Assembly (NCBI GenBank): GCA_011037195.1
Contig: JAAEAF010002306.1
Span: forward strand, 1-64,000
From: Triatoma infestans
Taxonomy: Eukaryota > Arthropoda > Insecta > Hemiptera > Reduviidae
DNA: 64,000 bases
Direction: 5' to 3'
A program made the position numbers and the translations under genes. Under the pieces are notes generated by a model that was given only the letters and a program-made list of their open reading frames with translations, did no database searches and was not told the DNA's origin. Of this stretch, positions 33,440-44,534 are shown piece by piece (the stretch's first letter is position 1; each line of letters starts with the position of its first letter).

Positions 33440-34215
33440 AAACGTGGATTTCTAAGGATGATAGAATTGTATAATCAACTATGATAGCACTTTAGAGAAA
33501 AATATAACCCCATCCCTCCTACAAAAGTGACCTTAAATGAATTTTCCCAGAGAAATGTTTTAAATAAAAGTTGTAGATCTCTGTATGTTTAGTTATATAC
33601 GTAGTTTCAAGAAAATCGTCGGAGAAATTTTTGAGAATATCGCGAAAAAGTGAAAAAAAAAATTACTAAAGTGGTAATGTAAAAGCACTTCCGGTTATCC
33701 AATTTTTTTTGAAACTCGGAATTTCTACAACCTATTCAATTCTAATTAACATTATTTAGGTGTAAGAATTGTTTGATAAACTGAAATAGCACTTTAGATG
33801 AAAACCTAACCCCACCCCTCCCCTTCCATCATAACTGCCCTTAAATGAATTTTCCCAGAGAAACATTTCAAATAGAAGATGTAGCTCTCTGTATGTTTAG
33901 TTCATATACCAAGTTTTTGAGAAAAACGCAAGAAAGTAAAAAATCCAACAAGTCAAGAGGTACTTCCGGTTGAGGAATTTTGCCAGATGACCCACTGTCA
34001 GATGCCATAGTGATACCTAAATGGAATATCAAGTTTCAACTTTCTACGGTTTTTCGTTTTTGAGCTATGCTGTTCACATACAAACACAGACCCTTTGCTA
34101 AAAATCACTTTTTTGGACTCAGGGGGCCTTAAAACGGATATTTCCGGTGATAACTCAATTTCGTAAATTTGACATGATCGCAAAACTTTCTCTAATTAGG
34201 AGTAAAAGGAAGTAA
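33440..34215 (+). repeat. F1 copy, 5'-truncated
   Basis: Begins inside a unit (GATGATAGAATTGTATAATC) and contains CACTTCCGGTTATCC (33687) and TACTTCCGGTTGAGG (33961), 274 bp apart. It ends TTTCTCTAATTAGGAGTAAA. It lies head-to-tail behind the previous F1 copy. Confidence 0.82.
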
Positions 34216-34285
34216 AAAGTGGATTTGGACGTCTTCGCTATTCTTGGTTAAAGAATCTAATCGAAAGGTTGGGCTACAGGCATTA

Positions 34286-35286
34286 GATAGATAAACTTTA
34301 TTGTATAAAGCATACAGCTTGTTACAACTGAGTTGTTAGTATTCATAATAAACTAGTAGGTAAATAAATAAGTACAATAAGACAAAAACAAATATAAAAA
34401 GCAATACTCTTCTTATAAGTAATAAAAATGTAAACCAAAAATAAAATATCTCTTTTTTCGTTTTTATCCTACTATTTCTTTCATATTTTTTATTTTTTAT
34501 ATTTATTATTTAATCATTTAATACGGCAGAATGAGCTTTTAAGATTATAGAAAAATATTTATATAATTTAAATATATTTGTTTTAGTTTGGTTATTTTTA
34601 AGGTTAAATACAATTTGTTGAGGTGAATCATTACTATTTATGTTCATTATAGATCTTATATTATTATACAAAGAACAATTTAATACAATATGTATGAGAT
34701 CATCTTTCTCGTTAAGATTACACAACATGCAAGTTTTTGTAGGATCTATTTTATAAATTACATTGTTAATATTAAATTTCATAAAATAATTATTACAAAA
34801 TCTAAATTCTGCAAAAAATTTAATAAATTTTAAAGGAAAATTTAATTCTAGATATTGTTGACAGGTCAAAAAATCTTTAAGCGTGTATGTTGTGTATAAC
34901 TGTTGTGAGAAACTTGATTTAAACAAACGATCAACATCAGCTGATATTAGTGAAAATTGGAATAAATTTAAAATATTTTTAAAGTTGTTACTGTTTAGTA
35001 AAAGACCCGTTAAATTCTCTAAATTATCGATACATGTTTTAGAAATTACATTTTTAACCTGAGAAAACCAATTGTACTTTAAACAGTTTTTCTTATTGTA
35101 ACTATTTTGGTCATACTCAACTAACTGCTTAAAACAAATTTTGGGCAACCTGTGTTCTTCCATAGATTCCATTTTTTTTATCCAATTTAAAGTTTGCTTT
35201 AAAACAAAAAAACTCATATGTAATTCTCCAGTTTCAAGTAGTTAGCAGCATTCTTTGGAAGCTTCGGCGGTACATATACTAAAATT
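34286..35286 (-). mobile_element. 5'-truncated young LINE (copy L4) with perfect 14-bp TSD
   Basis: Flanked by perfect GGCTACAGGCATTA at 34272-34285 and 35287-35300. The minus-strand 3' end is AATAAAG followed by TATCTATCTA, the L1-type tail. The perfect TSD and uninterrupted frame point to a recent insertion. Confidence 0.9.
34510..35217 (-). pseudogene. LINE ORF2 C-terminal domain, intact frame (L4)
   Basis: 235 codons open to the stop at 34510. The protein follows the same plan as L1-L3: RLPKICFKQLVEYD near the start, then FPLKFIKFFAEFRFCNNYFM, then CMLCN...LIHIVLNC (CX2CX9HX4C). It is very Asn/Lys-rich and distant from L1 (few identical residues outside the motif), so L4 represents a third or fourth LINE subfamily. 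The element is truncated 5' of this region, so no RT is present and expression is not expected. Confidence 0.78.
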
Positions 35287-35559
35287 GGCTACAGGCATTA
35301 TAAATTGAGCTGTGCCCAGCAGAATACAAATAATAGAAACAATATATAGAATAAGAATATCGAGGCATCTGGACTAGAATGTCTGCCAATGTCGAATGAG
35401 GGACAAGTTACAGTAAAAAGAAGAATTTAATGATAATGATATGAACATATAATCATAATATTAATATTGATTAATATTAATTGTTTATAAATTAATTATT
35501 AGTTTAATGTATTTGGTTGAATATTAATCAATTATTAATTAAATCAATTATTTAATTCA

Positions 35560-35974
35560 AATTTTTATATCATTGTTGTGGAAACATCGGGTTAACTGTA
35601 TCACAAACACAAGCACTATTCGTGTAGCAAACACTTTATTACTACCAGCGAATACATATAATATTCTTGACGAGATAGATACTGATGGAAATGTGCCTGT
35701 GGCCCAATGTCTTTATTCTTCCACCATCGCCACCATCTGGAAGGAACATGTTTCGATTTGTGTTTTTCCTTGACTGGACCTTTCGTGCGGGTTCAGCTGG
35801 TACCGTTGCTGGGGCCTCTTGAGTACATACCAACGCAGTTGAGTATATACCAAGCATAGTTGAAGCTCGGAGAAGCGGTGGCTCACTGAGAGATTTTTTT
35901 CTAGCTTACATCCCGAAGGCGCCTAGTAGTTGAGGTAGTGGACCCTGTTGACCATTAACAGATGGCGCCACAAT
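35560..35974 (-). mobile_element. Leader and start of an LTR retroelement, degraded
   Basis: On the minus strand, TGGCGCCATCTGTTAATGG lies four bases after the end of the LTR-like block at 35975-36423; TGGCGCC starts are common in primer-binding sites. The following ~400 bp have an open stretch of 71 codons (35857-35642, minus) with AAPATVPAEPARKVQ-like text that I do not recognise; a gag start is possible. Confidence 0.4.
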
Positions 35975-36423
35975 TGTTTTTTACTCTTTTATTTAAATTC
36001 AATTGTTTCACAGATGATTATAACAAACCTAGTGGCTAATGAAGAAGTTAGTACCTTATTGTATGTAAAACGTCTGTACTGCATGCAAATAATAATAATT
36101 ATAAAAAATATGTATATATAGGAATCTTGAAATAAATTATTGCCTACACAAAACACAAACTAAACAGCTGTGTTTATACTAACAAAAGACTGTCTACGCT
36201 AGCTCTTATCATTATCTTTACAGAGAAATGTAATAGAGCGAAATTATTGAACTTTAAATTTTAAGTCGATTCATATTCATTATAATACTTCTAGGCTATT
36301 TTCTTCGATCAAGCACATGCGTTGTAAAATAAAATAAGATACAATAAAGTTCACCTTCTAGTTACATATTATAGCGGAATAATTAGTCTCTTGCTGTATT
36401 TCACTAGCTTGTCCACTACTACA
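35975..36423 (-). mobile_element. LTR-like block, minus strand
   Basis: On the minus strand starts TGTAGTAGTGGACAAGC and ends AAAAAACA, 449 bp, and is followed by the primer-site candidate. It contains TATATATA (about 36112) near its last third. There is no second copy in the window, so the limits rest on TG/CA ends and the primer site. Confidence 0.4.
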
Positions 36424-36654
36424 ATTTAAGATTAATAATTGCAAGTTAATAATAGAAAATATTTATTTTTGTACTGACCAAGTCGTACACCCTCAAACCA
36501 ATACAAAAGAATGAATAAAATACAATCGTTTTTTTTTACTAGTTTTACAAACATGTGTTGCCCACCATTACCAACAAAAGAAAACAAAATTTCCCAATAT
36601 GGCCTCTTCTTACACAAGTACCAAACACATACTTCATAAAGTACTAATTTGTAC

Positions 36655-36800
36655 ATGGTTTTTTTTTCTTGCTTGTTAAAGTATACTTTCTCGTACTGCT
36701 TGTAAAAGATTTTTTTTAAATTTTTTTATAATCGTGATAAATTTTTGAATTTGAGTTTCCACCGGAAACATACGTTTTGAAGTTACCTGAGAGCGGAAAA
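36655..36800 (-). repeat. F1 3'-end fragment, minus strand
   Basis: TACTTTCTCGTACTGC followed by GAGTTTCCACCGGAAACATA and GAAGTTACCTGAG matches the F1 3' end. Confidence 0.6.
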
Positions 36801-37199
36801 AATATTTACGCAGAATACGTTTTTTTTAGAGGCATATTTGGTTAAAAACCGACCGAAAAACGAACGTTTTCTAATACAATAAGATAGTATTTTAGACCCG
36901 CAATACTCCAAAGACATACCTGTTTTATTTCCCGTATATGTTGATACATAATCTTCAATTGCAGCAATGAACATTTTTCATCACCCTGTAAATACTAATT
37001 ATTCCAATATGAAACTATATATTTTATGACTTTTTCTCATATATAATTATTATTTATTATAAAAATTATTAAATTAATTTAACTTGAAATAAAATAAAAT
37101 ACACAACAAAATAACTTGAAATATCTGAAAAACGACATGATCGCTATCTCTATGTTTAATAATACGTTTTGATTCAAAATAGCGATTATTTTTTCTGTG

Positions 37200-37720
37200 T
37201 TTTCTTGAAGGGGCACAACAACTAAGGTCTTTTGCCACTGACGTTCAGTCAGAGAGTATGCACTTAATCACACCTTCCATCCGACCAATCTTTCCAAGTG
37301 CATTTTCTAATATATGCTCAGATTATCATATCAAATTAAATAGCTGAATATCTGCAAGGAATTCTATTGTTTTGCTTACGCTACATTCATCATCATCTAG
37401 TGCCTCTTTTAGATTGTTTGGCATATTGAATTTTTCTCTATCATTAGGATATTCTGAACATTCAATTAAAATGTGGCGGACAGTCAATTACCATGCAAAC
37501 CTCACATATCGGCGGTTGCTCACTAGAAACAGGTATCTGTGTGTTAGCAGAGTATGGCCTAAGCGCAATCTTACCAATGCAACTTCTCGTCGAACAGCTC
37601 GATATGACGTCATCCATTTCCTTGGGGAGTTCTTTAATATTTCTCAGCTTGTTTGCAGTTGGCATGAATTCCCATTCTCTCTTCCATAGGATAATTAGCT
37701 TTTTCTTCAAGTGATTTCTC
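37200..37720 (-). pseudogene. Jockey-like LINE C-terminal relic
   Basis: Minus-strand fragments: KKWKREWEFMPTANKL-like text, IKELPKEMDD, then in another frame LLVRLRLGHTLLTHRYLF, VRFAW-LTVRHILIECSEYP (the Cys pair is damaged) and FNMPNNLKEALDDDE. The series Arg-Leu-Arg-x-Gly-His-Thr, ThrHisxTyr, and LTVRHILxEC is characteristic of jockey-type ORF2 ends after RNase H. The minus-strand 3' UTR (37330-37200) includes TTGTTGTGCCCC. Two or more frame changes. Confidence 0.7.
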
Positions 37721-37739
37721 CAATCAGTTAGCAGAATGA

Positions 37740-38930
37740 ATATTTTTACAATTATTTTGTGGCTAGAAGATCCGAGAGCTTATAATGAAAATAGTATCCA
37801 CTGAATAACCAGATTCATTACGATCTTGTCATCTACACCTTAGACACTTGGTCATTCTATGTGGCAAATTTAATTCATATATCCATTAGTCCCATCAATG
37901 CAATCAGAAATGCTATAAATACTTCTTTCAGCTAATTATTCTTTTTGGTAAAGCGTCAACCTGTCAGATTATTTTTCAACTTTCTAGAGTGCTAGAAATC
38001 ACTGAGGTGTGGGGGTTGCAAGGGGAACACGACGAACAATGCGGAGAAAGTGGAAATATGTATGACAAATTACATTCTAACACCTCGGATTTTTGAAACT
38101 CCACTTCTTGGAAGGCCTGGTTAAAATAAGTTTCCTCCAACTGGCAGAATCTTAAGAACTTCTCAAATGGTTTAGAGGACATGCTCTTAGGCTACCTTAA
38201 GAAGCATCCATAATACATCCCAATAGGTTGCGGTAAGTATGGGCTTAGGACTGACTATTCCCCCTCTTCCTATTCTATTCAATCTTACTTAATAATTCAC
38301 TCAGTTTGATGTTTACATCCATTAAAGGTTTACAAACTTAGTGGTATTTACATTTCTCACCTCAACAACATTGTAACAATAATATAAACATTTTATACAT
38401 ATACTTGTATAATATATAAAGTATATATATATATATATCTTTTTATTTTATTTATACATATCTATATATTTCAAAATGGTCTACATAAAATATAAGTATA
38501 CAACAGACACACAAAATAGATAATACAAACACGTATATACGTGTAAACAATATATCCATTAAATAGGAATTGTACCTAAGCGAACAGCTAACTTTTTATG
38601 TAGGTCATGTTTTTATATTGCATATATGTAGGATTAAGATTAAAAGGATTAAAGGAATATTAAGTACTCTACTCCATATTGAAGTGTGTTTGATAAATTC
38701 GTATGATTGTTAGGTTTGCTAAATAGGGTGAAGTATTTATAAAGGTAAATATTTTTATTAGCGATTAGGACTAGCTATGGAATGATAAGTGTAGGAATCT
38801 AAATGTATGGTATGAATGAAGTGCTGGGACCAATGACGGTCAGGGTGGCACTATTATTGACTGTTTGCATGTTTTATCGTATAATCGGTCTTCTATGCTT
38901 GGGTATCCACTGCACTTGCGGAGAAGTGAT
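37740..38930. other. Stretch without recognised gene
   Basis: Unassigned, with a TA microsatellite at 38427-38440. A minus-strand open run (38182-37976) of 68 codons is not recognised. Confidence 0.4.
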
Positions 38931-38965
38931 CCTGGAGCCGGGATTGGAACCCCGGCATTTTTGTG
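38930..38965 (-). repeat. tRNA T-arm-like hairpin, possible SINE relic
   Basis: On the minus strand GCCGGGGTTCCAATCCCGGC folds like a T arm and matches the pol III B box (GGTTCCAATCC). No A box was found upstream, so it may be half of a SINE head. Confidence 0.35.
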
Positions 38966-39096
38966 AATGGGAAGAATGATTTTTGAGGAAATGTTCGTGT
39001 ATGTGGTCGTAATTTTAAGCTAGGAAGTTACTTTGAGGGCGTTTAGAGAGGAATGGAATAGAATAAACATACAAGTGCGGTAGGTGTAAAGAACCC

Positions 39097-39413
39097 TGTA
39101 ATGGTACCGCAAAGATAATGCAACCACAGCAGAGAGAAGAGAGGCCCTCTCTTGTTAACAGAGACCACTCTCTGACTTAGGCAGGCTAGAGTGAGAGAGC
39201 CTGTGTATATAAGCCACAGTGGGAATCTATCTAGAGGATATCTGTAAGATACAATCATACAACTGTACATCGCATCGTCTCATATCTTTACTCACACCAT
39301 TCATTCTATCATTTTCATTATAAAGTCCAGTGCAGTTAGTGTAAACTTAGCTACATTATATTAGTGTCTTCATATCTTGTTCATTTAATCAAACCTAATT
39401 TTTCTCCTCAACA
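39097..39413 (+). mobile_element. Solo LTR, family LTR-B (copy 2)
   Basis: 317 bp starting TGTAATGGTACCGCAAAGAT and ending CCTCAACA. It has TATA box TGTGTATATAAGCC (about 39205) and AAAGTCCAGTGCAGTTAGTG, both shared with 22991-24302. Flanks ACCC and ACTC are an imperfect TSD at best. It serves as the intact reference for the split copy. Confidence 0.75.
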
Positions 39414-40260
39414 ACTCCATTATATCCCTAGCTGTTGAGCACCTAAAAAATACATCCATTTTTATATATTTTTTATATACATATATAAGCTGGGTTTCCC
39501 TATTAAAAAGATGCGTTTCCTAATATCTTGTGGAGATAATTTAAACAAAAAAATAATAAGATAAAGAGGAGATAAGTTGAATCAAAGAAACAATATTTGC
39601 ACTTTGATTTCTAGTTTCTAACTACGTATGTAATAATTGTAATACATACTTTTAATATGTAAAATTTTTTTTAACAGAAATAATAAAAACGTCCACATTC
39701 AATACAACCTTTATGTATGTTTATTAAATTCCAAAGATGATTGCATGAAAGTGTAACCATGCTAATTATCTATTTTAACAAATTATTAATCCCAATTAAC
39801 TTTAAATTTATTGGGAACTAAAGTCGATTACTAATTTTTTTTTTTTGGTATTTATTTTTTAATGTCCTTCAATTTAAACTTTTTAAAGTTAATTTAAAGT
39901 TTCTTTGGAATTTTGTTTTCCTTGTTTTCATTTTAAAATTTTATATGGAATCTTATTAAATTAATCGATAATTTGCAAAAATAATATTACGATTAATAAA
40001 AAGAAATCAGTACAGAATAATTTTATTGTCATTTATGTTTTATGGAATTTTAAGGATTTCCGTTTATTTGTGACAATATTTTATTTGTAAAAAAACACTT
40101 TATGTGTAACAAACTCCCCCCCCCCCCCAATTTTTTCTTGGTAGTGGGGAGGGACATTAAACTAATATTAATTTAACAAGTAGCTTTTATAATGATATCA
40201 AACATGAAAAACCTATGCAATAGAGCATTATGGAAGATTATATCGATTAATAGTTTGTCT
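39414..40260. other. AT-rich stretch, nothing recognised
   Basis: Contains a 10-base C run at about 40120 and several A/T runs; no frame or shared repeat. Confidence 0.45.
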
Positions 40261-40261
40261 A

Positions 40262-40500
40262 AAATTAGTTATTTACTTTCTTTTACCGCTGGGAAGAGAA
40301 CGTGTTGCAATTGTATTAAATTTTCTAATTTTTGCTAAAAATCACACGTTTTTTAATCAAGAATTCACACGTTGTGAGGTCCCTCGAGTAAAAAAAAAAT
40401 TTTTAGAAATTGATATGTGGTTTGGGTATGTGTGTCTGCCCGTGTGTTGCCAGTATGATAGCATATCACAAGTCAAATTAGTTCCCCTGCTATCCACAAG
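40262..40500 (-). repeat. F1 3'-part fragment, minus strand, diverged
   Basis: TTACTTTCTTTTACC, GTTGTGAGGTCCCTCGAGTA and TTTTTAGAAATTGATATGTG follow the F1 3' order in minus orientation. Confidence 0.5.
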
Positions 40501-41099
40501 TAACGCCGAGGTCGTATAAAAGGAAACGAAGCCAACCAATAGTTGGGGATGAAGCACCGTCCTACTTCCCCTAACCACAGGAGTCTAAATTAAAGGAAAA
40601 CAAAGGATAGTGGAGGCCCTATTCTATCACCTTGTTCAAGAGTGAAGACATCAACCAACCACAAATATCCAGTCTACCACAAATAGCCACATGCCTATAT
40701 CTCAGTCTCTCATTGAGTTTCCCTCCCTGTCTCTTAATCTCTTAACTCCTTAGAATCGTAGCTGTAAATATATTAATTATAGAACAGTAGTAATAGCATT
40801 TAGTTATTAATTTTAAAACCCCTGAAACTCCCACTACACCAGCATTACTTAATAACGAAAAATTGCAGTAGGTATTTCGTTTAAGTCGTGGCAAAGGTGA
40901 AACATATCTTGAGAAGATTGGGGTATGTAGATGGTGGTCTAAAGCAATGGACAGGATTGAGTGATTGAGTGGAAAATTACTAAGAAAGCCAAGGAACTAA
41001 AAAATGCTTTAAGACTAGAAAAAGAAGAAGATTAAACAAAGCACTGTAGAGGAAAGCTTAATGTCGTTTCAAACTAAAATATCATAAGATGAATTTTCC

Positions 41100-41407
41100 T
41101 GAAAAGATTCAATAGCTGTATCTCGCTAAATGTGTAATTGGTATTCTATAAGTAAGAAAGTCGCTAGTGAAATTTTTTTGGAGAAAATCACAAAAATCTA
41201 TTAAAAAAAAAAAAAATGAAAACGAAATCTATAAAATGGTACTTCCGGTTGGCAACTTTGCACAAAAATCGGGTCCTCTGGAACATCAAGTAAACCTCTG
41301 GAACTTAATTGAAACATCAAGTAAATTTTTGCGATTTTTTCCGTCTTCAATTATGCTGATCATACATACACACACACACAACACACACACACACACACAC
41401 ATACACA

Positions 41408-41440
<33 letters not shown>

Positions 41441-41445
41441 AGGTC
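41100..41445 (+). repeat. F1 3'-part copy with long CA tract
   Basis: GGAGAAAATCACAAAAATC, AAATGGTACTTCCGGTTGGC (41237) and ATGCTGATCATACATACACA are F1 text. The CA tract (41360-41440) includes two short interruptions. The 3' end beyond the tract is lost. Confidence 0.65.
41360..41440. repeat. (CA)n microsatellite in F1
   Basis: About 35 CA units with CACAACAC and CACCAC interruptions, at the standard F1 position. Confidence 0.9.
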
Positions 41446-41621
41446 CCATCTTAAAAGAAAACTTAGACTCTTAGCCGAAGACAAATGGGTCAAAGCCAAT
41501 GTTAAGTCACCTATGAATGGACTATGTAAGGCTGTTGTGAGATATGTTTGTTGATTATGATGATAAATACCTCCTTAAGATGTTTTAGATAATAATTTGA
41601 TATATATATATATATATATAT

Positions 41622-41896
41622 GACTGACTGCCAAGGACTTACACTGTAGAACTGAACTGCACTGACAGACTGACGTGGCTAAATGATAAATACGGAGTGA
41701 TGTTAAACTGAGAGTTCTAATAAACGGAATGATGCTCAATGATGTGTAATAAACTCAGTCCCCGTCTGACTGTCTGTCTCTCATATATATATACGCACTC
41801 GCTGTGAGAGAGGTGGGCCGTCTCCTCTCTGTGCGAGTGGGGCTGTTTCTCTCCGCTAGAGTGGATGTGTGGTGGGGGTTCACCAAAACCCCTACA
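41622..41896 (-). mobile_element. LTR-like block, minus strand, between LINE parts
   Basis: On the minus strand it starts TGTAGGGGTTTTGGTGAACC, has a TATA box (GTATATATATATGAG, about 41790) and ends GGCAGTCAGTCA. It abuts the LINE end at 41900. There is no TSD and no second copy in the window, so this is tentative. Confidence 0.4.
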
Positions 41897-41899
41897 TCT

Positions 41900-42285
41900 A
41901 TAACTAACGCAAATCCTGACAGGACATGGAAGAACTAACTTAGGTTTCATATCACTGCTAATCCATACTGCAAATCTAACAACGAAAATACACAAACTTG
42001 GAATTACTTAATCTACGACTGTCCACTACTAGATAAACCGAGAACTAAGATGATCCGAGAAATAGTAACGACAGGAAACACCTGGCCAGCAAGAAGACAG
42101 CTACTGATAACTAAAGAATATTTGCCATCTTTTAAAAAATTCATAAATAACATAGATACATATTCTAACTTAATTTAATCAGTGAGTGATGAAGTATTTT
42201 ACTTAGCATGTTGTACATCATGTGATACATGTAACGTTATACTTTAAATAAATTCCCATCCAACAGGGTTACTGTTGGTTGGAAA
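41900..42285 (+). pseudogene. LINE ORF2 C-terminus, separate family
   Basis: The plus-strand frame ends with LIYDCPLLDKPRTKMIREIV, then TGNTWPARRQLLI and FKKFINNIDTYSNLI, stopping at about 42177. The pattern His/Tyr-Leu-Ile-x-Asp-Cys-Pro followed by WPxxxxxL and FxxFxxxI is a common end of LINE ORF2 proteins. One upstream stop is present. The 3' UTR ends GGTTGG plus an A-rich tail near 42285. Confidence 0.62.
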
Positions 42286-43715
42286 AAAAGAAAGAATACA
42301 TAGACATAAAACTTCTAGAAACCAAAAGACACGATCGCTACTACAGTAGTATGAGAGAGCCGAAAGAAATTTTAGCATTTAAATTTTAATATGTGTTCTG
42401 AATGTTACCAAATAAATAATGTATTAGAAAAAAAAAAGTATACGTACATATATATTGTAATATTGAGGTTTTGTATTGGGGGAGGGGGTAAATTAAATAT
42501 GTTAATTAATAATTAAGTATTATAATTAATTATAATTAAGTATTATAAATCTTCTCTAGAGGGATATCGTGATGTCTGTGGTTATACAAAAGTTGGAGAG
42601 GATTAAAAAACACTAAATATATAGATTTAAAACATAAAATAAACAAAATATATGTCATAATAAGTAAAGATCATAATATTGTGATATAACAACAAAAGTG
42701 TCTTTATCATTTGGGAAAAATTGCTTTTTATAAAACTTACATATTTTACATATGTTCTGACTTGAAGAAGATTGGGTTTCATGGGGCACTTCCACCACTC
42801 ACTACTGTAACATAGCTTTTCCTGATGACAGGTTTCAGTCCTTTTTATGACATAAATTTGAAATGCCCCACTCCCTAAAAGGGTCCACCTTATATATTCT
42901 ACCTCCACCCCGGGCAAAGTGAGAAGAGGAAAATTCCCTTTGTCCTAAATAAATGTAATGATAAGGGTTGGCCAGGTATCTCTGACTCAACTAACTGTTT
43001 CTTTTATGCCTTCTAACATTCAAAAAATCCAAATTTATAAATATATACATCGGAATAATTCCCTACTTTACAATCAGAAAATATTTAACAAGATCCAATT
43101 TATATTTATTAATTCTTCCAATGATGGTACACATTACAATATATATTTATATATTTTTTAATTAAAATGCTATTTTAACACAATAGACTAAGGTACCAAT
43201 TTGCAATATATACGTTCAATAACATGCCTCACTATTAGGAATTAGTTAACGAATTGCTCTGTTGAGTTAGCGAAATTAAGTCCGAATGGTCGAAAACAGA
43301 ATGGTTGTTACATTGACAGAAAAGCCTTTTGCCATTTTATTGCTCTTTCTAAAAGCACTAGATAAAGGTCACTGATTAGAATTGGTTTTCCATTCATTTT
43401 AATTAAGAGGAAAACTTTAACCCTTTTGCTAGCATTCTCAGTGTAAAAGTGTTAATCCTTGATGAATTTTAATATTAGTTAATTCCAATGAACATTGATG
43501 TATTTATTTTGCATTTCTACCTTTATTTCGAAAATTTTATATTTTACTTTAAATTCTTATTAAACAATCAAATTTTGAAATAATTTTCCACGTGAAAAGT
43601 TATCTGGAAATACAGTTTTCACTGGGAAATCGTTCAAGGAACCACTAAACAAAGTTGTCCTAAGGAAAATATATTGCGATCCAGGGTGTTTCTCACTCGC
43701 TCTCTCTTTCTCTCA

Positions 43716-43730
<15 letters not shown>
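42286..43730. other. AT-rich stretch, no supported gene
   Basis: Contains a ~96-codon minus-strand open run (42917-42627), rich in Tyr/Phe/Ile, not recognised and typical of AT-rich DNA. Otherwise nothing. Confidence 0.4.

Positions 43731-43760
<30 letters not shown>
43682..43760. repeat. (CT)n and (TA)n compound microsatellite
   Basis: A CT-rich run (43695-43732) passes directly into TA repeats (43733-43760), immediately before the gypsy integrase fragment. Confidence 0.9.
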
Positions 43761-43763
<3 letters not shown>

Positions 43764-43767
43764 GGAA

Positions 43768-44167
43768 TACAATAAAACAATCCATAGTTCCACGAGATTC
43801 GAGCCGGCTTATTTACTTTTAGGAAAGAACTCTGTGATATGCCCCGTCAATACGCTTCATCGCAATGATCTTGCTCAAGACAGAAAGGAAGCATTTTCTA
43901 ATTCTATGAAGAGTTTCAATATTAACAGGGAACGAATTAATAAGACTAGAAGAGAACATGAATTCAATATGGGGGATCTCGTTTATATAGAAAAATGGGA
44001 ACAAGTTAAACAGAAAAAAGACTGATAAAGTACGAATTGGTCCATTCAAGATTTTAAGACGAATTTCACCTTTAATGTATGAAGTGGACTGCGGGAGAAA
44101 GAAGAAAGTATCTAATTATTTCCACAGCTGTAAATTGTCCCTTTTTCCGACTGAAAAAGTGACTTGA
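43768..44167 (+). pseudogene. Gypsy-type pol: integrase C-terminal end, one frameshift
   Basis: This is the last part of a retroelement integrase. From 43768 the frame reads YNKTIHSSTRFEPAYLLLGK, the conserved end of the catalytic core (YN..xHSST.FxPxxLLxG). A basic helix follows (MKSFNINRERINKTRREHEF) and then GDLVYI. A frameshift near 44015 leads to KTDKVRIGPFKILRRISPLM and YEVDCGRKKKVSNYFHSCKL, the chromodomain-position GPF..I region, ending at the TGA at 44165. No RT or protease precedes it. A polypurine tract and LTR follow at the expected spacing, so the 3' end of one element is preserved. Confidence 0.82.
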
Positions 44168-44177
44168 AGGGGGGAGA
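44167..44177 (+). other. Polypurine tract
   Basis: AAGGGGGGAGA lies directly before the TG of the 3' LTR and overlaps the last base of the integrase stop codon. It is the primer site for plus-strand DNA synthesis in LTR elements. Confidence 0.8.
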
Positions 44178-44391
44178 TGTAAAGAATAATACTGGTTGCC
44201 TAGGACACCACTGGCGTGATGGTTATTTGTGAGCAGGTTATACTATGTTCAGTTGGATAGAGTGAGATTTACAAACTTTGGTTTCTATATGTTTTATAAA
44301 AATCTGTGTTTGATTTGTGGTTAATAACTTGTAATTTAATTATTCTATATTGTAGAAGATTTTGAATAATAAATCTGTTAAACATAATTAC
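44178..44391 (+). mobile_element. Gypsy-type 3' LTR
   Basis: 214 bp starting TGTAAAGAATAATACTGG and ending ACATAATTACA (TGTAA...TTACA ends). It has AATAAA at 44367. It follows the polypurine tract, so it is the 3' LTR of the element whose integrase end is at 43768. It is unrelated to LTR-G by eye. Confidence 0.78.
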
Positions 44392-44534
44392 ATATATATA
44401 TATATATATCAACTTGCAAAAAACATTTTTTCTTGCTGGAGACTACAAAATGTATTCCCGGCAAAAACTGAACTTCGAAAAAACTCAATGGAGAGTTTAT
44501 TGAATTATTAGCAAAGTAAAAGTAAAACAAAAAA

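Noticed and set aside
32705..34215. F1 as a classical Helitron
   Set aside because: I did not find 5' TC and 3' CTRR ends with an A-T target at consistent positions, so only a Helentron-like similarity is proposed.
41600..41622. TA tract as an origin or promoter
   Set aside because: Simple TA microsatellite, one of many in the window; no supporting elements.
42627..42917. 96-codon minus-strand frame
   Set aside because: Composition (Tyr, Phe, Ile, Met rich) is what AT-rich DNA gives by chance; no motif seen.
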